Positions 7,815-17,120 of a stretch of 64,000 bases of DNA are shown one piece after another. Under the pieces are notes generated by a model that had not been told where the DNA came from, searched no databases, and worked only from the letters and a program-made list of their open reading frames with translations. This DNA is from Porphyrobacter sp. (GTDB lineage Bacteria > Pseudomonadota > Alphaproteobacteria > Sphingomonadales > Sphingomonadaceae): the NCBI GenBank assembly GCA_027531395.1, contig JAPZRO010000006.1, forward strand, positions 1 through 64,000. The letters run 5' to 3'. Numbering within the stretch: position 1 is the stretch's first letter; each line of letters opens with the position of its first letter. The position numbers and the translations under genes were made by a program.

Positions 7815-10160
7815 TTACAGGAACAATTCGGCCATGGCGTCGATGATCGCGTCGGTGTCGAGGCGGTAGGTGCGGTAGAGATCGGGGAGGTCACCGGTCT
7901 GGCCGAAGCGGTCGGTGCCAAGCGGACTGACGCGGTGGCCCTTCACCCCGCCGAGCCATGACAGCGCTGCGGGCGAGCCATCGAGCACGGAGACGAGGCC
8001 AGCGTCCGGAGCAAGCTGGCCGAGCAGGCTCTCGATATGGCTGGGGGTGCGGGCGCCGCCCTGCCAGCGTGCCGCGCGGGCCGCCGACCAGTCGCGGTGC
8101 AGCCGGTCGGGCGAGGTCACCGCCAGCAGGCCGAGGCCGGGCAGATCGTCCTGCAAAGCCTCCCACGCGCCGAGCGCCTCGGGCGCGACCGCGCCGCTAT
8201 AGGCGATCGCCGCCTTGGCGCCCGGCGCGGGTTCGCGCAGCCAGTAGGCCCCGGCGATGGCGTCTTGCTCCCACGCGTCGTCCTTGCGGGCCTGCTGCTC
8301 GATCTGACGGGTGGTGAGGCGCAGGTAGACGCTGCTGCCGTTGTCCGCTTGCATGTGTTCGAACGCCCAGCGCATCAGCAGCGCGACCTCGTCGGCAAAG
8401 GCGGGATCGAAGCTTTCGAGACCAGGCTGACCCATCCCGATCAGCGGGGTGTTGATCGACTGGTGCGCGCCCCCTTCGCCTGCCAGCGTGATGCCCGAAG
8501 GCGTTCCCACCAGCAGGAACCGGGCATCCTGATAGCAGCCGTAATTGAGTGCATCGAGACCGCGCGCGATGAAGGGATCGTAGACCGTCCCCACCGGCAG
8601 AAGCCGCGTGCCGAAGTGCGGCGCGGCAAGGCCGAGCGAGGTTAGCGCCAAGAAGAAGTTGTTCTCGGCAATGCCCAACTCGATATGCTGGCCGGCAGTG
8701 GTCGCGGTCCACTTCTGGGCCGAGGGGATGCGCGCCTTCTGAAACACATCGGCGAGTTCCTGCCGCCGGAATAGCCCGCGCTGGTTGACGAAGGCGCCGA
8801 GGTTGGTGGTCTGGGTCACATCGGGCGCGGTGGTGACGATCCGGTCGGCGAGGGTTTCGTCCGACTTGGCAAGGTCGTAGAGCACCTTGCCGAAGGCGGC
8901 CTGCGTCGATTGCACCGCGCCTTCGGGCACCGGCAAGTCGGGCACGGGCACAGCGGGCGCGCGGTGTTCGGCTGCCTTGCGGGCGATCGGGCTGTCCTTG
9001 ACCAGTGCCTCCAGCCGCGCGGCGAGATTGTCGCCGAGGCCTGCCCACTTGTCCCATTCCTCGCCCGGCGCGATCCCGAGTTCGGCGCGCAGACCCTCGA
9101 TCTGCGCGGTGTTCATCATCCCCGAGTGGTTGTCCTTGTGCCCCGCCAGCGGCAGGCCATAGCCCTTGACCGTATAGGCGATGAACAGCGTCGGCTTGTC
9201 GTCGGTGACGGAATCGAAGGCGTCGAGCAGGGTTTCGATGCAATGCCCGCCGAGATTGGTCATCAGCCGGGCAAGCGCAGCGTCATCGTGATCGGCGAGC
9301 AGTTCCTTCACGCCCCGCACGCCCGCCAGATCGCGCTCCAGTCGCTCGCGCCACGCCGCGCCGCCGAGATAGGTCAGCACCGCGAAATCGGCGTTGGGGC
9401 AGTTCTCGATCCAGTCCTCGAGCGCCTGCCCGCCGGGACGCTTGAACGCTTCGCGCTGGAGCCGCCCGTGCTTCAGCGTCACCACGCGCCAGCCGCAGGT
9501 CTCGAAGATGTCGTCGAAGCGGCGGAACATCCGGTCGGCGGTGGTCGCGTCGAGGCTCTGGCGGTTGTAGTCAACGATCCACCAGCAGTTGCGAAGATCG
9601 TGCTTGTAGCCCTCGATCAGGCACTCGTAGATATTGCCCTCGTCGAGCTCGGCATCTCCCATCAGCGCGATCATCCGGCCCGTCTCGCCTTCCGCCAGAT
9701 GGCCGTGGGCGACGAGGTAATCCTGCACCAGAGAGCTGAACGCGGTCACCGCTACGCCCAAGCCGACCGAGCCGGTCGAGAAGTCGACGGGAATCGTGTC
9801 CTTGGTGCGGCTGGGATAGGACTGCACCCCGCCAAGGCCGCGGAACGCCTCCAGCTTCTCGCGGGTCTGCTCGTCCAGCAGGTAGTGGATCGCGTGCAGC
9901 ACGGGCCCGGCGTGGGGCTTCACCGCCACCTTGTCCTGCGGGCGCAGCGCGTGGAAATAGAGCGCGGTCATGATCGCCGTCATCGAGGCGCAGGACGCCT
10001 GATGCCCGCCGACCTTCAGCCCGTCGCGTTTCTCACGCAGGTTATTGGCGTTGTGGACCGTCCACGATGACAGCCAGCGCAGACGCTGCTCGATCTGGGT
10101 CAGCAGCGCGACCTGCTCGGCACGCGCGGGGATGTGGGGCGATAGGGCGCTGGAGGTCAT
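7815..10160 (-). CDS. AceE-like thiamine diphosphate enzyme (transketolase/pyruvate dehydrogenase E1 family)
   Basis: 781 residues from ATG 10160 (a GTG lies one codon upstream). It has the homodimeric E1 layout: an N-terminal ThDP-binding domain with M-G-D-A-E-L-D-E-G-N and, about 27 residues later, D-Y-N (the GDx(25-30)N cofactor motif), a central pyrimidine-binding domain (about 400-600) and a C-terminal transketolase domain. The segment T-V-K-G-Y-G-L-P and D-N-H-S-G-M-M-N matches AceE around its active-site loop. It is shorter than E. coli AceE (887 residues), and no E2 or E3 subunit gene is nearby, which makes a canonical pyruvate dehydrogenase role uncertain. It stands alone between a decayed region and the RTX genes. 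Alternative: a transketolase-like enzyme of unknown 2-oxo-acid or ketose substrate. Confidence 0.75.
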   Translation of the reverse strand: MTSSALSPHIPARAEQVALLTQIEQRLRWLSSWTVHNANNLREKRDGLKVGGHQASCASMTAIMTALYFHALRPQDKVAVKPHAGPVLHAIHYLLDEQTREKLEAFRGLGGVQSYPSRTKDTIPVDFSTGSVGLGVAVTAFSSLVQDYLVAHGHLAEGETGRMIALMGDAELDEGNIYECLIEGYKHDLRNCWWIVDYNRQSLDATTADRMFRRFDDIFETCGWRVVTLKHGRLQREAFKRPGGQALEDWIENCPNADFAVLTYLGGAAWRERLERDLAGVRGVKELLADHDDAALARLMTNLGGHCIETLLDAFDSVTDDKPTLFIAYTVKGYGLPLAGHKDNHSGMMNTAQIEGLRAELGIAPGEEWDKWAGLGDNLAARLEALVKDSPIARKAAEHRAPAVPVPDLPVPEGAVQSTQAAFGKVLYDLAKSDETLADRIVTTAPDVTQTTNLGAFVNQRGLFRRQELADVFQKARIPSAQKWTATTAGQHIELGIAENNFFLALTSLGLAAPHFGTRLLPVGTVYDPFIARGLDALNYGCYQDARFLLVGTPSGITLAGEGGAHQSINTPLIGMGQPGLESFDPAFADEVALLMRWAFEHMQADNGSSVYLRLTTRQIEQQARKDDAWEQDAIAGAYWLREPAPGAKAAIAYSGAVAPEALGAWEALQDDLPGLGLLAVTSPDRLHRDWSAARAARWQGGARTPSHIESLLGQLAPDAGLVSVLDGSPAALSWLGGVKGHRVSPLGTDRFGQTGDLPDLYRTYRLDTDAIIDAMAELFL

Positions 10161-10229
10161 CACGCGGCCCGATTACGTAGTCGGCTGCGCAAGGGCAAGT
10201 GGTTAGGAGCCCCTTTAGGCGTAGGCCCC

Positions 10230-11165
10230 CTACCCGTAGAATTCCGCGCGCATGTGATCGTCGATCGCCGGGGCGAGGAAGGCGAGGGTCGACGGATCGA
10301 TCGCGCCTCCGACGGTTCCCGCCATCGCGCTTTCCGGGCCTGCCGGGACAAGCCCCATCCGTCCCAGCCCGCTCGCTTCCGCGAAGTCGACGCGTTCCTG
10401 CATCATGCCCGCCTCGCCGCTGCTGGGATTGGTGAACCAGCCCGCGTAGGTCTCGGGGCCAAAGCCGTTGGCGGTGAGGTAGGAGATGACTTCCTGCTGC
10501 GACTGGTAGTTCGCGTAGCGGATGTTGCCGTCGAACTCCATGATCGCGCGCAGATAGGCTGTCCCGTCGGTCAGCGCGAAATAGACCTCCTGCAGCCCGT
10601 CGCGGTCATAGTCATTGGCGCCCAGCACGCGGTTGATGTTCTCGATCTGGAGATCGTTCTGGAACCGGCGCTGGCTGTCGTTGGGGCCAAACCGCTCGAC
10701 GATGCCGGCGGCGACCAGAGGGTCGATGTAGATGCCGGCCACGCGGGTCTCGCCGGCCCAGCTGAAGTCGCTGAAATAGACGAGGCCGTCGGGCGCGGTG
10801 CCGACCGTGGCGAAGCGGCCGATGGCGCGGTTGACGAGGATCTGGTCGATATCGCCGTCGCCGTTGACGTCGGCCTGCCCGATCCGCAGCCACGAACCGT
10901 TGCCGCCCAGCGCATTGCCGTCGAAATCGCGGATCGCGTTCATGGCGCTCTGGTAGACGGCCGGGTTGGCGGTGTTGAAGTTCACCGTCACGCCGGTGCC
11001 AGGGCGCAGGCGCAGGGTCTGGTCGTCGAACTGGAGGAACTCGACCGCGGTGAGGGTATCGGTCCCGTCCGGCCCAACCACGCGGAACACGCCGGTCGAG
11101 GTCTGGGTCACGGTGTAGGCGGAGCGCAGACCGCGCACCACGGCAGTGTCGACATTGCTCCCGCC
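10230..11165 (-). repeat. Duplicated RTX C-terminal module, copy 1
   Basis: The last ~305 codons of the metalloprotease, starting at S-N-V-D-T, align almost gap-free with the last ~300 codons of the RTX protein at 13557-17030. Shared stretches include V-N-G-D-G-D-I-D-Q-I-L-V-N-R, S-Q-R-R-F-Q-N-D-L-Q-I-E-N-I-N-R and the terminal R-x-E-F-Y-G. Similarity is also clear at DNA level. It contains calcium-type D-x-D-G-D repeats and probably the type I secretion signal. A recent segmental duplication or gene conversion is the simplest explanation. Confidence 0.85.
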
Positions 11166-13034
11166 TTCGATGGTGTCGTTGCCCGTCCAGCCCGTAAGCC
11201 GGTTGGCGACCGCGTTGCCGATCAGCGTGTCATTCCCGGTGCCGCCCACCGCGTTTTCGATGACCGTCCCGCGCGCGATGCTCATGTTGCCGATGCTGCC
11301 GCCGACATTCGAAAAGGTCTCGGGATTGAGGTCGATCCGCTGGTCGGTCGTGAAGATCGAATAGTTGAGCGTGTCGTTGCCGCCGTGATCGACGATCGTG
11401 AAGGCCAGCAGATTGCCGCTGCTGTTGCGCACCGCATCGCCGGTGCCGTAGATGTCGCGGCCCGAGTTGTTGCCGACCCCGTAGATCGTGTCGCCGGTAC
11501 GCGTGGTGTTGGCCACGCCATAGGCCTGCTGGAGCGCGACGATATCGCCCTGCATCGGCGAGATCGCGAACACGCGCGAGAAGCCGCGCGCGGCGAAGAA
11601 GGTGTTCTCCGTCTGGTTGAAATACGACATGATCGTCGTCGACCAGGAATCGTTCAGATAGAGCGCGTCCTGCGTGTAGCTGGCGTTGTTGTTGTAGTTG
11701 CCGCCGTGGCCGAGCCCGAGCGCGTGACCGATCTCGTGCACGTAGGTCTGGAACGAGTAGGTGTTGAGGCCGGTGCCGTATTGAGTGATCCACGCGGTGC
11801 CGACGTTGACCGCCGCCAAGCTGATGAAGCCGCTCGAGCGAGTGGTGGTGGCGAAGGCGCCTTCCTGATTGTCGTCAAAGGTGATCTGCGCGGTGCCGCT
11901 CACTTCGTTGAAGGTGATGCCTAGCACGTCGGCCCACAGGCCGAGCGCGGCCCGTGCCAGCGTCGCCCCGGCGGCGGTGAGGCCGGTGAGGTTGTAGGTC
12001 AGCGATCCGCCCTGGCTGACGTTCCAGCGCCGCGCCTCGGACGGGCCGCCCCAGTAGTTGTTGAGCAGCTGGTTGGCGATCTGGTCATAGGTGAATTCGG
12101 TCAGCGGCGCGGCTTCGTTGATCTGCACGCGGTAGGCGCCGGTTCCGGAATCCGTCCACGCGCCCACGTCGATGAAATAGGTGCCGCTGGTCGGCGCGAC
12201 GAAGCGGATGCGCGAATAGGTCCCCGAGCTGTCGTCATTGAAGGCCAGCACCGGAACCGCTTCGGTCGGGTTCGAACTGCGCAGCGTCAGGGTGGTGTCG
12301 ACATCGCCGGCGTTGCCGGTGGCGCTGGTGATGATCTCGTAGACCTGCCCTGCGACGAGCGTGACCCGGTACCAGTCACGGTCGCCCAGCACGTCGATTG
12401 CCCCGGAAATTGCGGCGCCACCGACGGTCAGGGTGGCAGTGGTCGAGGAATTGCCGAGCGCGGTATCGGTATGCGGTCGCGAGCTGTGGATGGTATAGTT
12501 GCCCGTGGCCTGGCCAAAGGCTGCCACGCCAAGGAAGTAATTGCCGCTCTGCGTGGCGGTGAAGGTGATTTCCGAATAGAGCAGGTTGGATTCGACGTTG
12601 GCGTCGTCGTTGAACCGCAGCTGGGTGCCGTTGGCATCGTAAAGCGTCAGCGTGCTGTCATCCAGCCCGCCCGTGTTGGGCGGCAGGTAGACGGTGAAGG
12701 TGTAGGTCTGCCCGGCCACCAGCGCGATCCGGAACCAGTCCGTATCCCCTGCGGTGTCGATCGCCGAGGACACCGAACCGCCCGGGGCGAGCGTCGCGGT
12801 AGTGCCGATGCCGCCGATGATGGTGTCGTTCATCGGATCGTTTTCGGGCGCGGTCAGGGTCTTGCCGCCGTATAGCCCGTGGCAGCCCATGCATGCGCAG
12901 CCGGTTTCGTGGACGATCGACTTGAGCAGCACATCATTGCCGTCAACGCCACCGCCGGCGCTGCCCCCGGGCTCGGCATCCTCGGCAATCATCGCGAGCC
13001 GGCCGCCACCGCCTGCGAAGGTTTCCATGAACAT
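10230..13034 (-). CDS. RTX serralysin-like metalloprotease with two PPC domains
   Basis: 934 residues, no Sec signal. Order: an N-terminal stretch with C46-x-C48-x-x-C51-H52; two prepeptidase C-terminal (PPC) beta domains (about 75-175 and 185-310; D-T-D-W-F-R and D-R-D-W-Y-R signatures); a zincin catalytic domain with V-H-E-I-G-H-A-L-G-L-G-H (about 430-442), the M10 zinc motif, and a Met-turn T-I-M-S-Y-F about 30 residues on; a short block of RTX nonapeptides (G-G-T-G-N-D-T-L-I-G-N, about 595-630); and a 300-residue C-terminus shared with the next RTX protein. Such proteins are normally exported by a type I system that reads the C-terminus, folding outside on calcium binding. No type I secretion genes lie in the window. 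It follows a small exported protein with only two bases between stop and start. Confidence 0.85.
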   Translation of the reverse strand: MFMETFAGGGGRLAMIAEDAEPGGSAGGGVDGNDVLLKSIVHETGCACMGCHGLYGGKTLTAPENDPMNDTIIGGIGTTATLAPGGSVSSAIDTAGDTDWFRIALVAGQTYTFTVYLPPNTGGLDDSTLTLYDANGTQLRFNDDANVESNLLYSEITFTATQSGNYFLGVAAFGQATGNYTIHSSRPHTDTALGNSSTTATLTVGGAAISGAIDVLGDRDWYRVTLVAGQVYEIITSATGNAGDVDTTLTLRSSNPTEAVPVLAFNDDSSGTYSRIRFVAPTSGTYFIDVGAWTDSGTGAYRVQINEAAPLTEFTYDQIANQLLNNYWGGPSEARRWNVSQGGSLTYNLTGLTAAGATLARAALGLWADVLGITFNEVSGTAQITFDDNQEGAFATTTRSSGFISLAAVNVGTAWITQYGTGLNTYSFQTYVHEIGHALGLGHGGNYNNNASYTQDALYLNDSWSTTIMSYFNQTENTFFAARGFSRVFAISPMQGDIVALQQAYGVANTTRTGDTIYGVGNNSGRDIYGTGDAVRNSSGNLLAFTIVDHGGNDTLNYSIFTTDQRIDLNPETFSNVGGSIGNMSIARGTVIENAVGGTGNDTLIGNAVANRLTGWTGNDTIEGGSNVDTAVVRGLRSAYTVTQTSTGVFRVVGPDGTDTLTAVEFLQFDDQTLRLRPGTGVTVNFNTANPAVYQSAMNAIRDFDGNALGGNGSWLRIGQADVNGDGDIDQILVNRAIGRFATVGTAPDGLVYFSDFSWAGETRVAGIYIDPLVAAGIVERFGPNDSQRRFQNDLQIENINRVLGANDYDRDGLQEVYFALTDGTAYLRAIMEFDGNIRYANYQSQQEVISYLTANGFGPETYAGWFTNPSSGEAGMMQERVDFAEASGLGRMGLVPAGPESAMAGTVGGAIDPSTLAFLAPAIDDHMRAEFYG

Positions 13035-13036
13035 GC

Positions 13037-13450
13037 TTACGTCCCCTTGAGGTGCGCGGCGGACCGCGATGATGGATCGGATGAAGTGTCGGAGAGCGCC
13101 TGTGCCGCCGCACTCGCCAGTCGGTCAAGATCGTCCGCCCGCAGCGCACGGTCAAGCGCATCGACCGAGATCACAGGATAGGTCTCGCCCGCACGGGTGA
13201 GGCGGGCATCGATCGCGCCGCGCGGATGCAGCGTCAGGGTGATCGCGAGGTCCTGCGGCAGACGATTGTCGCCGAGCCCGGCGGCCAGGTTCCGCTCGAA
13301 ACGGTTGCAGATGGCGGCGGCGTCCATGCCGGGCAGGGTGGCGAGAGAACCGGTGACTTTGCAGGTGCTGGCCATGGTACTCGTCGCGCAGGCGGGTTGG
13401 ACAAGAGCGGCCGCAATCAGGGCCGTAAGGCTTGGGATTCGCACTGACAT
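13037..13450 (-). CDS. Small exported protein of unknown function, upstream of the RTX protease
   Basis: 137 residues from ATG 13450, chosen because it gives a signal peptide (M-S-V-R-I-P-S-L-T-A-L-I-A-A-A-L-V, cleavage near A-C-A-T). The mature part has two cysteines (T-C-K-V and A-I-C-N-R-F) that could form a disulfide, a beta-rich middle (I-T-L-T-L-H-P-R-G-A-I-D-A-R-L) and a helical end. I do not recognise the family. Its stop is two bases from the protease start, so the two are co-translated. Some serralysin operons carry a small periplasmic inhibitor in this position, but I see no resemblance to the known Inh fold signature; a chaperone or inhibitor role is only a positional guess. Confidence 0.7.
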   Translation of the reverse strand: MSVRIPSLTALIAAALVQPACATSTMASTCKVTGSLATLPGMDAAAICNRFERNLAAGLGDNRLPQDLAITLTLHPRGAIDARLTRAGETYPVISVDALDRALRADDLDRLASAAAQALSDTSSDPSSRSAAHLKGT

Positions 13451-13556
13451 CACCCTCACCCGAACCGGAGATTCCTGAAACCACGGCACATTCCTACGGG
13501 CATAGCAGAAAACCTTAGCGGTTTCATAACACAAACGTCGGGCTGCACCTGATGAG

Positions 13557-14468
13557 CTAGCCGTAGAACTCAGGCCGCAGATGATCGTCGAGGGCAGGGG
13601 CGAGGGAGGCGAGGGTGCCGGGGTGGGTGGTGCCCGACATGGCGTTGTCGAGACCTGCGCGGCCGAGCCCGCTCGCCTCGGCCAGATCGACCCGCTCCTG
13701 CATCAAGCCAGTCTCGCCCGAGGAGGGGTGGGTGAACCAGCCGGCGTAGGTCTCCGGCCCGAAGCCGTTGGCGGTGAGGTAATCGATCACCTCCTGTTGC
13801 GACTGGTAGTTCGCATAGCGGATATTGCCGTCGGCATGCATCAGCGCGCGCAGGTAGGCCGTGCCGTCGGTGAGGGCGAAATAGACCTCCTGAATCCCGT
13901 CACGGTTATAATCATTCGCGCCCAGCACACGGTTGATGTTCTCGATCTGGAGGTCGTTCTGGAAGCGGCGCTGGCTGTCCTCGTCGCTGCCCGCCTGGAC
14001 GAGCCCGATGGCGACGAGCGGATCGACATAGATCCCCGCCACACGGGTCTCGCCGGCCCAGCTGTGGTCGGCGAAGTAGACAAGACCGTCCGGCGCCGTC
14101 CCCACGGTCGCGAAGCGGCCGATGCTCCGGTTGACGAGGATCTGGTCGATGTCGCCGTCGCCGTTGACGTCGGCCTGACCGATGCGCAGCCATCCGCCGT
14201 TGCCACCGAGCGCGTTCCCGTCGAAGTCGCGGATCGCGTTCATGGCGGACTGGTAGACTGTGCGATCGGCGGTGTTGAAGTTGACCGTGACGCCTGAGCC
14301 GGGGCGCAGGCGCAAAGTCTGGTCGTCGAACTGGACGAATTCCACTCCGGTCAGCATGTCGTCACCATCCGGGCCAAGGATGCGAAACACCCCTGTGTTC
14401 AGCTGAGTCACCGTATAGTCGGCGCGCCTGCCGCTGACCGAGACGGTGTCGACATTGCTGCCGCCGTT
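13557..14468 (-). repeat. Duplicated RTX C-terminal module, copy 2
   Basis: This is the partner of the segment at 10230-11165; the residue-by-residue match begins at S-N-V-D-T and continues to the final E-F-Y-G. Differences are mostly conservative; the most diverged parts are a short segment after D-P-L-V-A and the last ~40 residues before the terminus. Both copies are on the minus strand, about 3.3 kb apart, so homologous recombination between them would delete the protease and the small exported gene. Confidence 0.85.
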
Positions 14469-17030
14469 GATCGCATGATTGCCCGCCCCGGCATGGATCC
14501 AGTCCCCGCCGTCGCCGCCACTGATCGCGCCGGTTTGCACGCCCACGGTCTGGCCGGTGAAGGTGCCATTGCGCGAATCGAACACATCATCGCCCGCGCC
14601 CAGATCGACATTGCCGGTGATCGTTCCCCGGTTGACGATCAGGTCACGGGTGCCCTGAAGCCGCAGATCGCCGGTGATCGTGCCGCCCGCCTCATTGCGG
14701 ATTTCTAGCAGCGCACCGAAGAAGTAGCCGAACTCGTCGATCACGTTGATCGCCACCGGGCCGCTGATAGTGCCGCGGTTGACGATCTGCGAATCCTGGC
14801 TGACCGTGGTCATCAGGATTGCAGCGCTGGCGTTGTTGAAGGCCGCCCCGGTCTGCACCGCCTCGATCCGCCCGCTGTTCTCGAACTGGCCGTTGCGGTT
14901 GATATGCACCGCCGTCGCACGGGTTGCGCCGGTGGCGAGGATGTCGCCCGAATTGAATGCGCCGCCGCCGGCAGCCAGCGTCACCCCGATCGCGCTGCCA
15001 GCAGACGAGACCGCCTCAACGCGCCCGGTGTTCTCGAAGATCCGGTCACCGAAGGAACCCGAAGTCCAGGTCTGCACCGCCTCGGCGCCGCCGGGCCCCT
15101 CGGCATAGATCGTGCCGGAGTTGAACAGCGGCACTTCCTGATTGGCCACGAACGCCCCTGCCGAACGGTCCGGCTGCGTCGTGACCGAGCGGATCGTGCC
15201 CGAATTGGTGAAGCTCTCGAGGATATCTACCGAGACCACCCGCCCGCCGACCGTGCTTTCGAGCGTGCCGGCATTGGTGACGCTCGCTTCGGCGGCATAG
15301 GCGGTCATCAGTGGCCAGCTTCCGTCGACGCGCCAGGTCTCGTAGGCGCCGATGGTGGTGTCCTCGTAGACCCAGTAGCGGGCGTTGTTCCACACCGGAT
15401 TGGCGAGCGCGAAGGTGGGCTCGTCCGCGAGCACCGGCGCGGCTGCTCCGCTTGCCACGGCATCGAGCCCGCGCGCGTCGGCCGGCAGCGAAGCGGCGAG
15501 GGTGACAGTTATCCCTGCGCGCACGCTGATGGTGGTGCTGCCTGCGCGCCACTGCGTGTAGCTGAACCCGCCGATGACCTGCTGGCCCGCGTCGGTCCAA
15601 GATCCCGCCAGCGTCAAAGCAGCCGAACCGCTGCCGTCGATCCTGAGGCCATCGAGCGCCGCGCCCGCGTTCGCTGCCGCTATCGCCGCGCGCCCCGCCG
15701 TGCCGAGATCGACCGTCTCGATCCCCGTCACCCGATTGCTGGCGAACACCGCACCGAGATTGATCGTGCCAGGCAATCCGCCTGCGGCCAGCGTGTCGCG
15801 CCCGGCGCCGCCATCGACCAGTGCGAAGGCGAGATCGGCCAGTTCGATCCGGTCATCGCCGTGACCGCCAAAGATGCGGTCGCCGCCCTGTTGGAGCAGC
15901 ACGTCATTGCCGTAGTCGCCATAGAGCCCGTCATTGCCGGTGCCGCCGGAGATCACGTCGGCGCCCATGCCGCCGAGCAGCAGATCATTGCCGCCACCGC
16001 CGGAAAGATTGTCGTCCATCCGTCCGCCGTCGACCCGCTCCGCGCCTGCGCCGCCGATGAAGGTGTCGGTGCCCCAGCCAAGGCTTGCCCAGCCGATATG
16101 GATGCCGAGGCTGTTGTCGAACAGGTCCTCACCCTCGCCGAGGATGAGGTTGCCCTCGATCCGCCCGGCATTGAACACCCGCTCGCTGCCGAGATCGCCT
16201 TCGATATCGCCGCGGATGGTGCCGGTGGCGCTGTTTTCGATGGTGGTGTCGGCAGGCGTGATCGGCACCGTGGCCGAGGACGTGCGGACTGCCACGTCGG
16301 CGGCCAGCAAGCCGTTGTTGCGGATCAGCATGGTCTGGCTGAACAGCGGCGCGACGCTGATCCCGACCGAGCGCACGCCCACCAGCGATACGGCCTGGAT
16401 GGTGCCGTCATTGACGATATTGGGCACCGAAGCGTCGTAGAGGCCGCCCCCCATCAGCACGGCGACCGCATTGGTGCCCTCGGCCAGAATCCGCCCTCCG
16501 GCATTGTTTCGCAGCGTGCCGCCATTGAACATCAGCACGCCGTAAGCCCCGGTGCTGCTGAGATCGCCCGCGGCACTGGTGTGGGCTGCGATCAGCCCGT
16601 TGTTGACCACCCTAAGGTCAGGCCCCCAATGCTCCAGCCCCCGCGCCTGTCCGCGATCGGTGTAGGCGTAGATCGTGCCGTTATTGGTGACAAACTGGCC
16701 CCACGAGCCGTTGCTGATCGCCGTGGCACTGGCCTGCCCGAATTCCCCTGTCGCCGCGCTGCCGATGGCGGCGACCGTGCCGTTGATGATGAAGTTGTCG
16801 ATGTAGAACCCGGCAATCCCGGCCGAGACAGAGCCGCTCAGCGCCGCCCACAAAGTCCCGTCGATCCGCACTTCGGAGATCGAGCGATGATCGGCCCAAT
16901 AGGCCCGGATGTAGCGTCCGGTGGCGTGGATGGTGGTGTTGGCGTCGATCAGCAGCGAATTTGCCAGCAGCGTTTCGGCAAAGCGGTTGGGCGCAACCGT
17001 GGGCCGGGGGATATTCGGAATGATACTCAC
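13557..17030 (-). CDS. Large RTX calcium-binding protein with N-N-G-T repeats
   Basis: 1157 residues from GTG 17030, preceded by a G-rich ribosome site; a TTG seven codons upstream is the alternative. No signal peptide. Residues about 60-310 and 590-850 are imperfect short repeats of the form I-x-N-x-G-T-I or F-x-N-S-G, which usually build a right-handed parallel beta-helix as in adhesins and polymer-binding proteins. Between them (about 325-430) lies an RTX block (G-G-A-G-x-x, N-D-L-L-L-G-G-M-G-A-D-V, G-N-D-G-L-Y-G-D-Y-G-N-D). The last ~300 residues are the module shared with the metalloprotease. Likely secreted by a type I system and surface-associated. No catalytic motif seen. Function (adhesion, biofilm, polysaccharide binding) is inference. 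Confidence 0.75.
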   Translation of the reverse strand: MSIIPNIPRPTVAPNRFAETLLANSLLIDANTTIHATGRYIRAYWADHRSISEVRIDGTLWAALSGSVSAGIAGFYIDNFIINGTVAAIGSAATGEFGQASATAISNGSWGQFVTNNGTIYAYTDRGQARGLEHWGPDLRVVNNGLIAAHTSAAGDLSSTGAYGVLMFNGGTLRNNAGGRILAEGTNAVAVLMGGGLYDASVPNIVNDGTIQAVSLVGVRSVGISVAPLFSQTMLIRNNGLLAADVAVRTSSATVPITPADTTIENSATGTIRGDIEGDLGSERVFNAGRIEGNLILGEGEDLFDNSLGIHIGWASLGWGTDTFIGGAGAERVDGGRMDDNLSGGGGNDLLLGGMGADVISGGTGNDGLYGDYGNDVLLQQGGDRIFGGHGDDRIELADLAFALVDGGAGRDTLAAGGLPGTINLGAVFASNRVTGIETVDLGTAGRAAIAAANAGAALDGLRIDGSGSAALTLAGSWTDAGQQVIGGFSYTQWRAGSTTISVRAGITVTLAASLPADARGLDAVASGAAAPVLADEPTFALANPVWNNARYWVYEDTTIGAYETWRVDGSWPLMTAYAAEASVTNAGTLESTVGGRVVSVDILESFTNSGTIRSVTTQPDRSAGAFVANQEVPLFNSGTIYAEGPGGAEAVQTWTSGSFGDRIFENTGRVEAVSSAGSAIGVTLAAGGGAFNSGDILATGATRATAVHINRNGQFENSGRIEAVQTGAAFNNASAAILMTTVSQDSQIVNRGTISGPVAINVIDEFGYFFGALLEIRNEAGGTITGDLRLQGTRDLIVNRGTITGNVDLGAGDDVFDSRNGTFTGQTVGVQTGAISGGDGGDWIHAGAGNHAINGGSNVDTVSVSGRRADYTVTQLNTGVFRILGPDGDDMLTGVEFVQFDDQTLRLRPGSGVTVNFNTADRTVYQSAMNAIRDFDGNALGGNGGWLRIGQADVNGDGDIDQILVNRSIGRFATVGTAPDGLVYFADHSWAGETRVAGIYVDPLVAIGLVQAGSDEDSQRRFQNDLQIENINRVLGANDYNRDGIQEVYFALTDGTAYLRALMHADGNIRYANYQSQQEVIDYLTANGFGPETYAGWFTHPSSGETGLMQERVDLAEASGLGRAGLDNAMSGTTHPGTLASLAPALDDHLRPEFYG

Positions 17031-17120
17031 GACAAGCGACCCCGGCGGCAATGAATCAATCGCCCCCAGAGCTTAAGTGATTGACCCGATTGGCGCAAGC
17101 ACGGCCTTGCCGTGTCGCGA

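Noticed and set aside
14904..17054. A 716-codon plus-strand open frame opposite the RTX protein
   Set aside because: It is a shadow of the repeat-rich minus-strand gene and lacks a ribosome site and recognisable domain.
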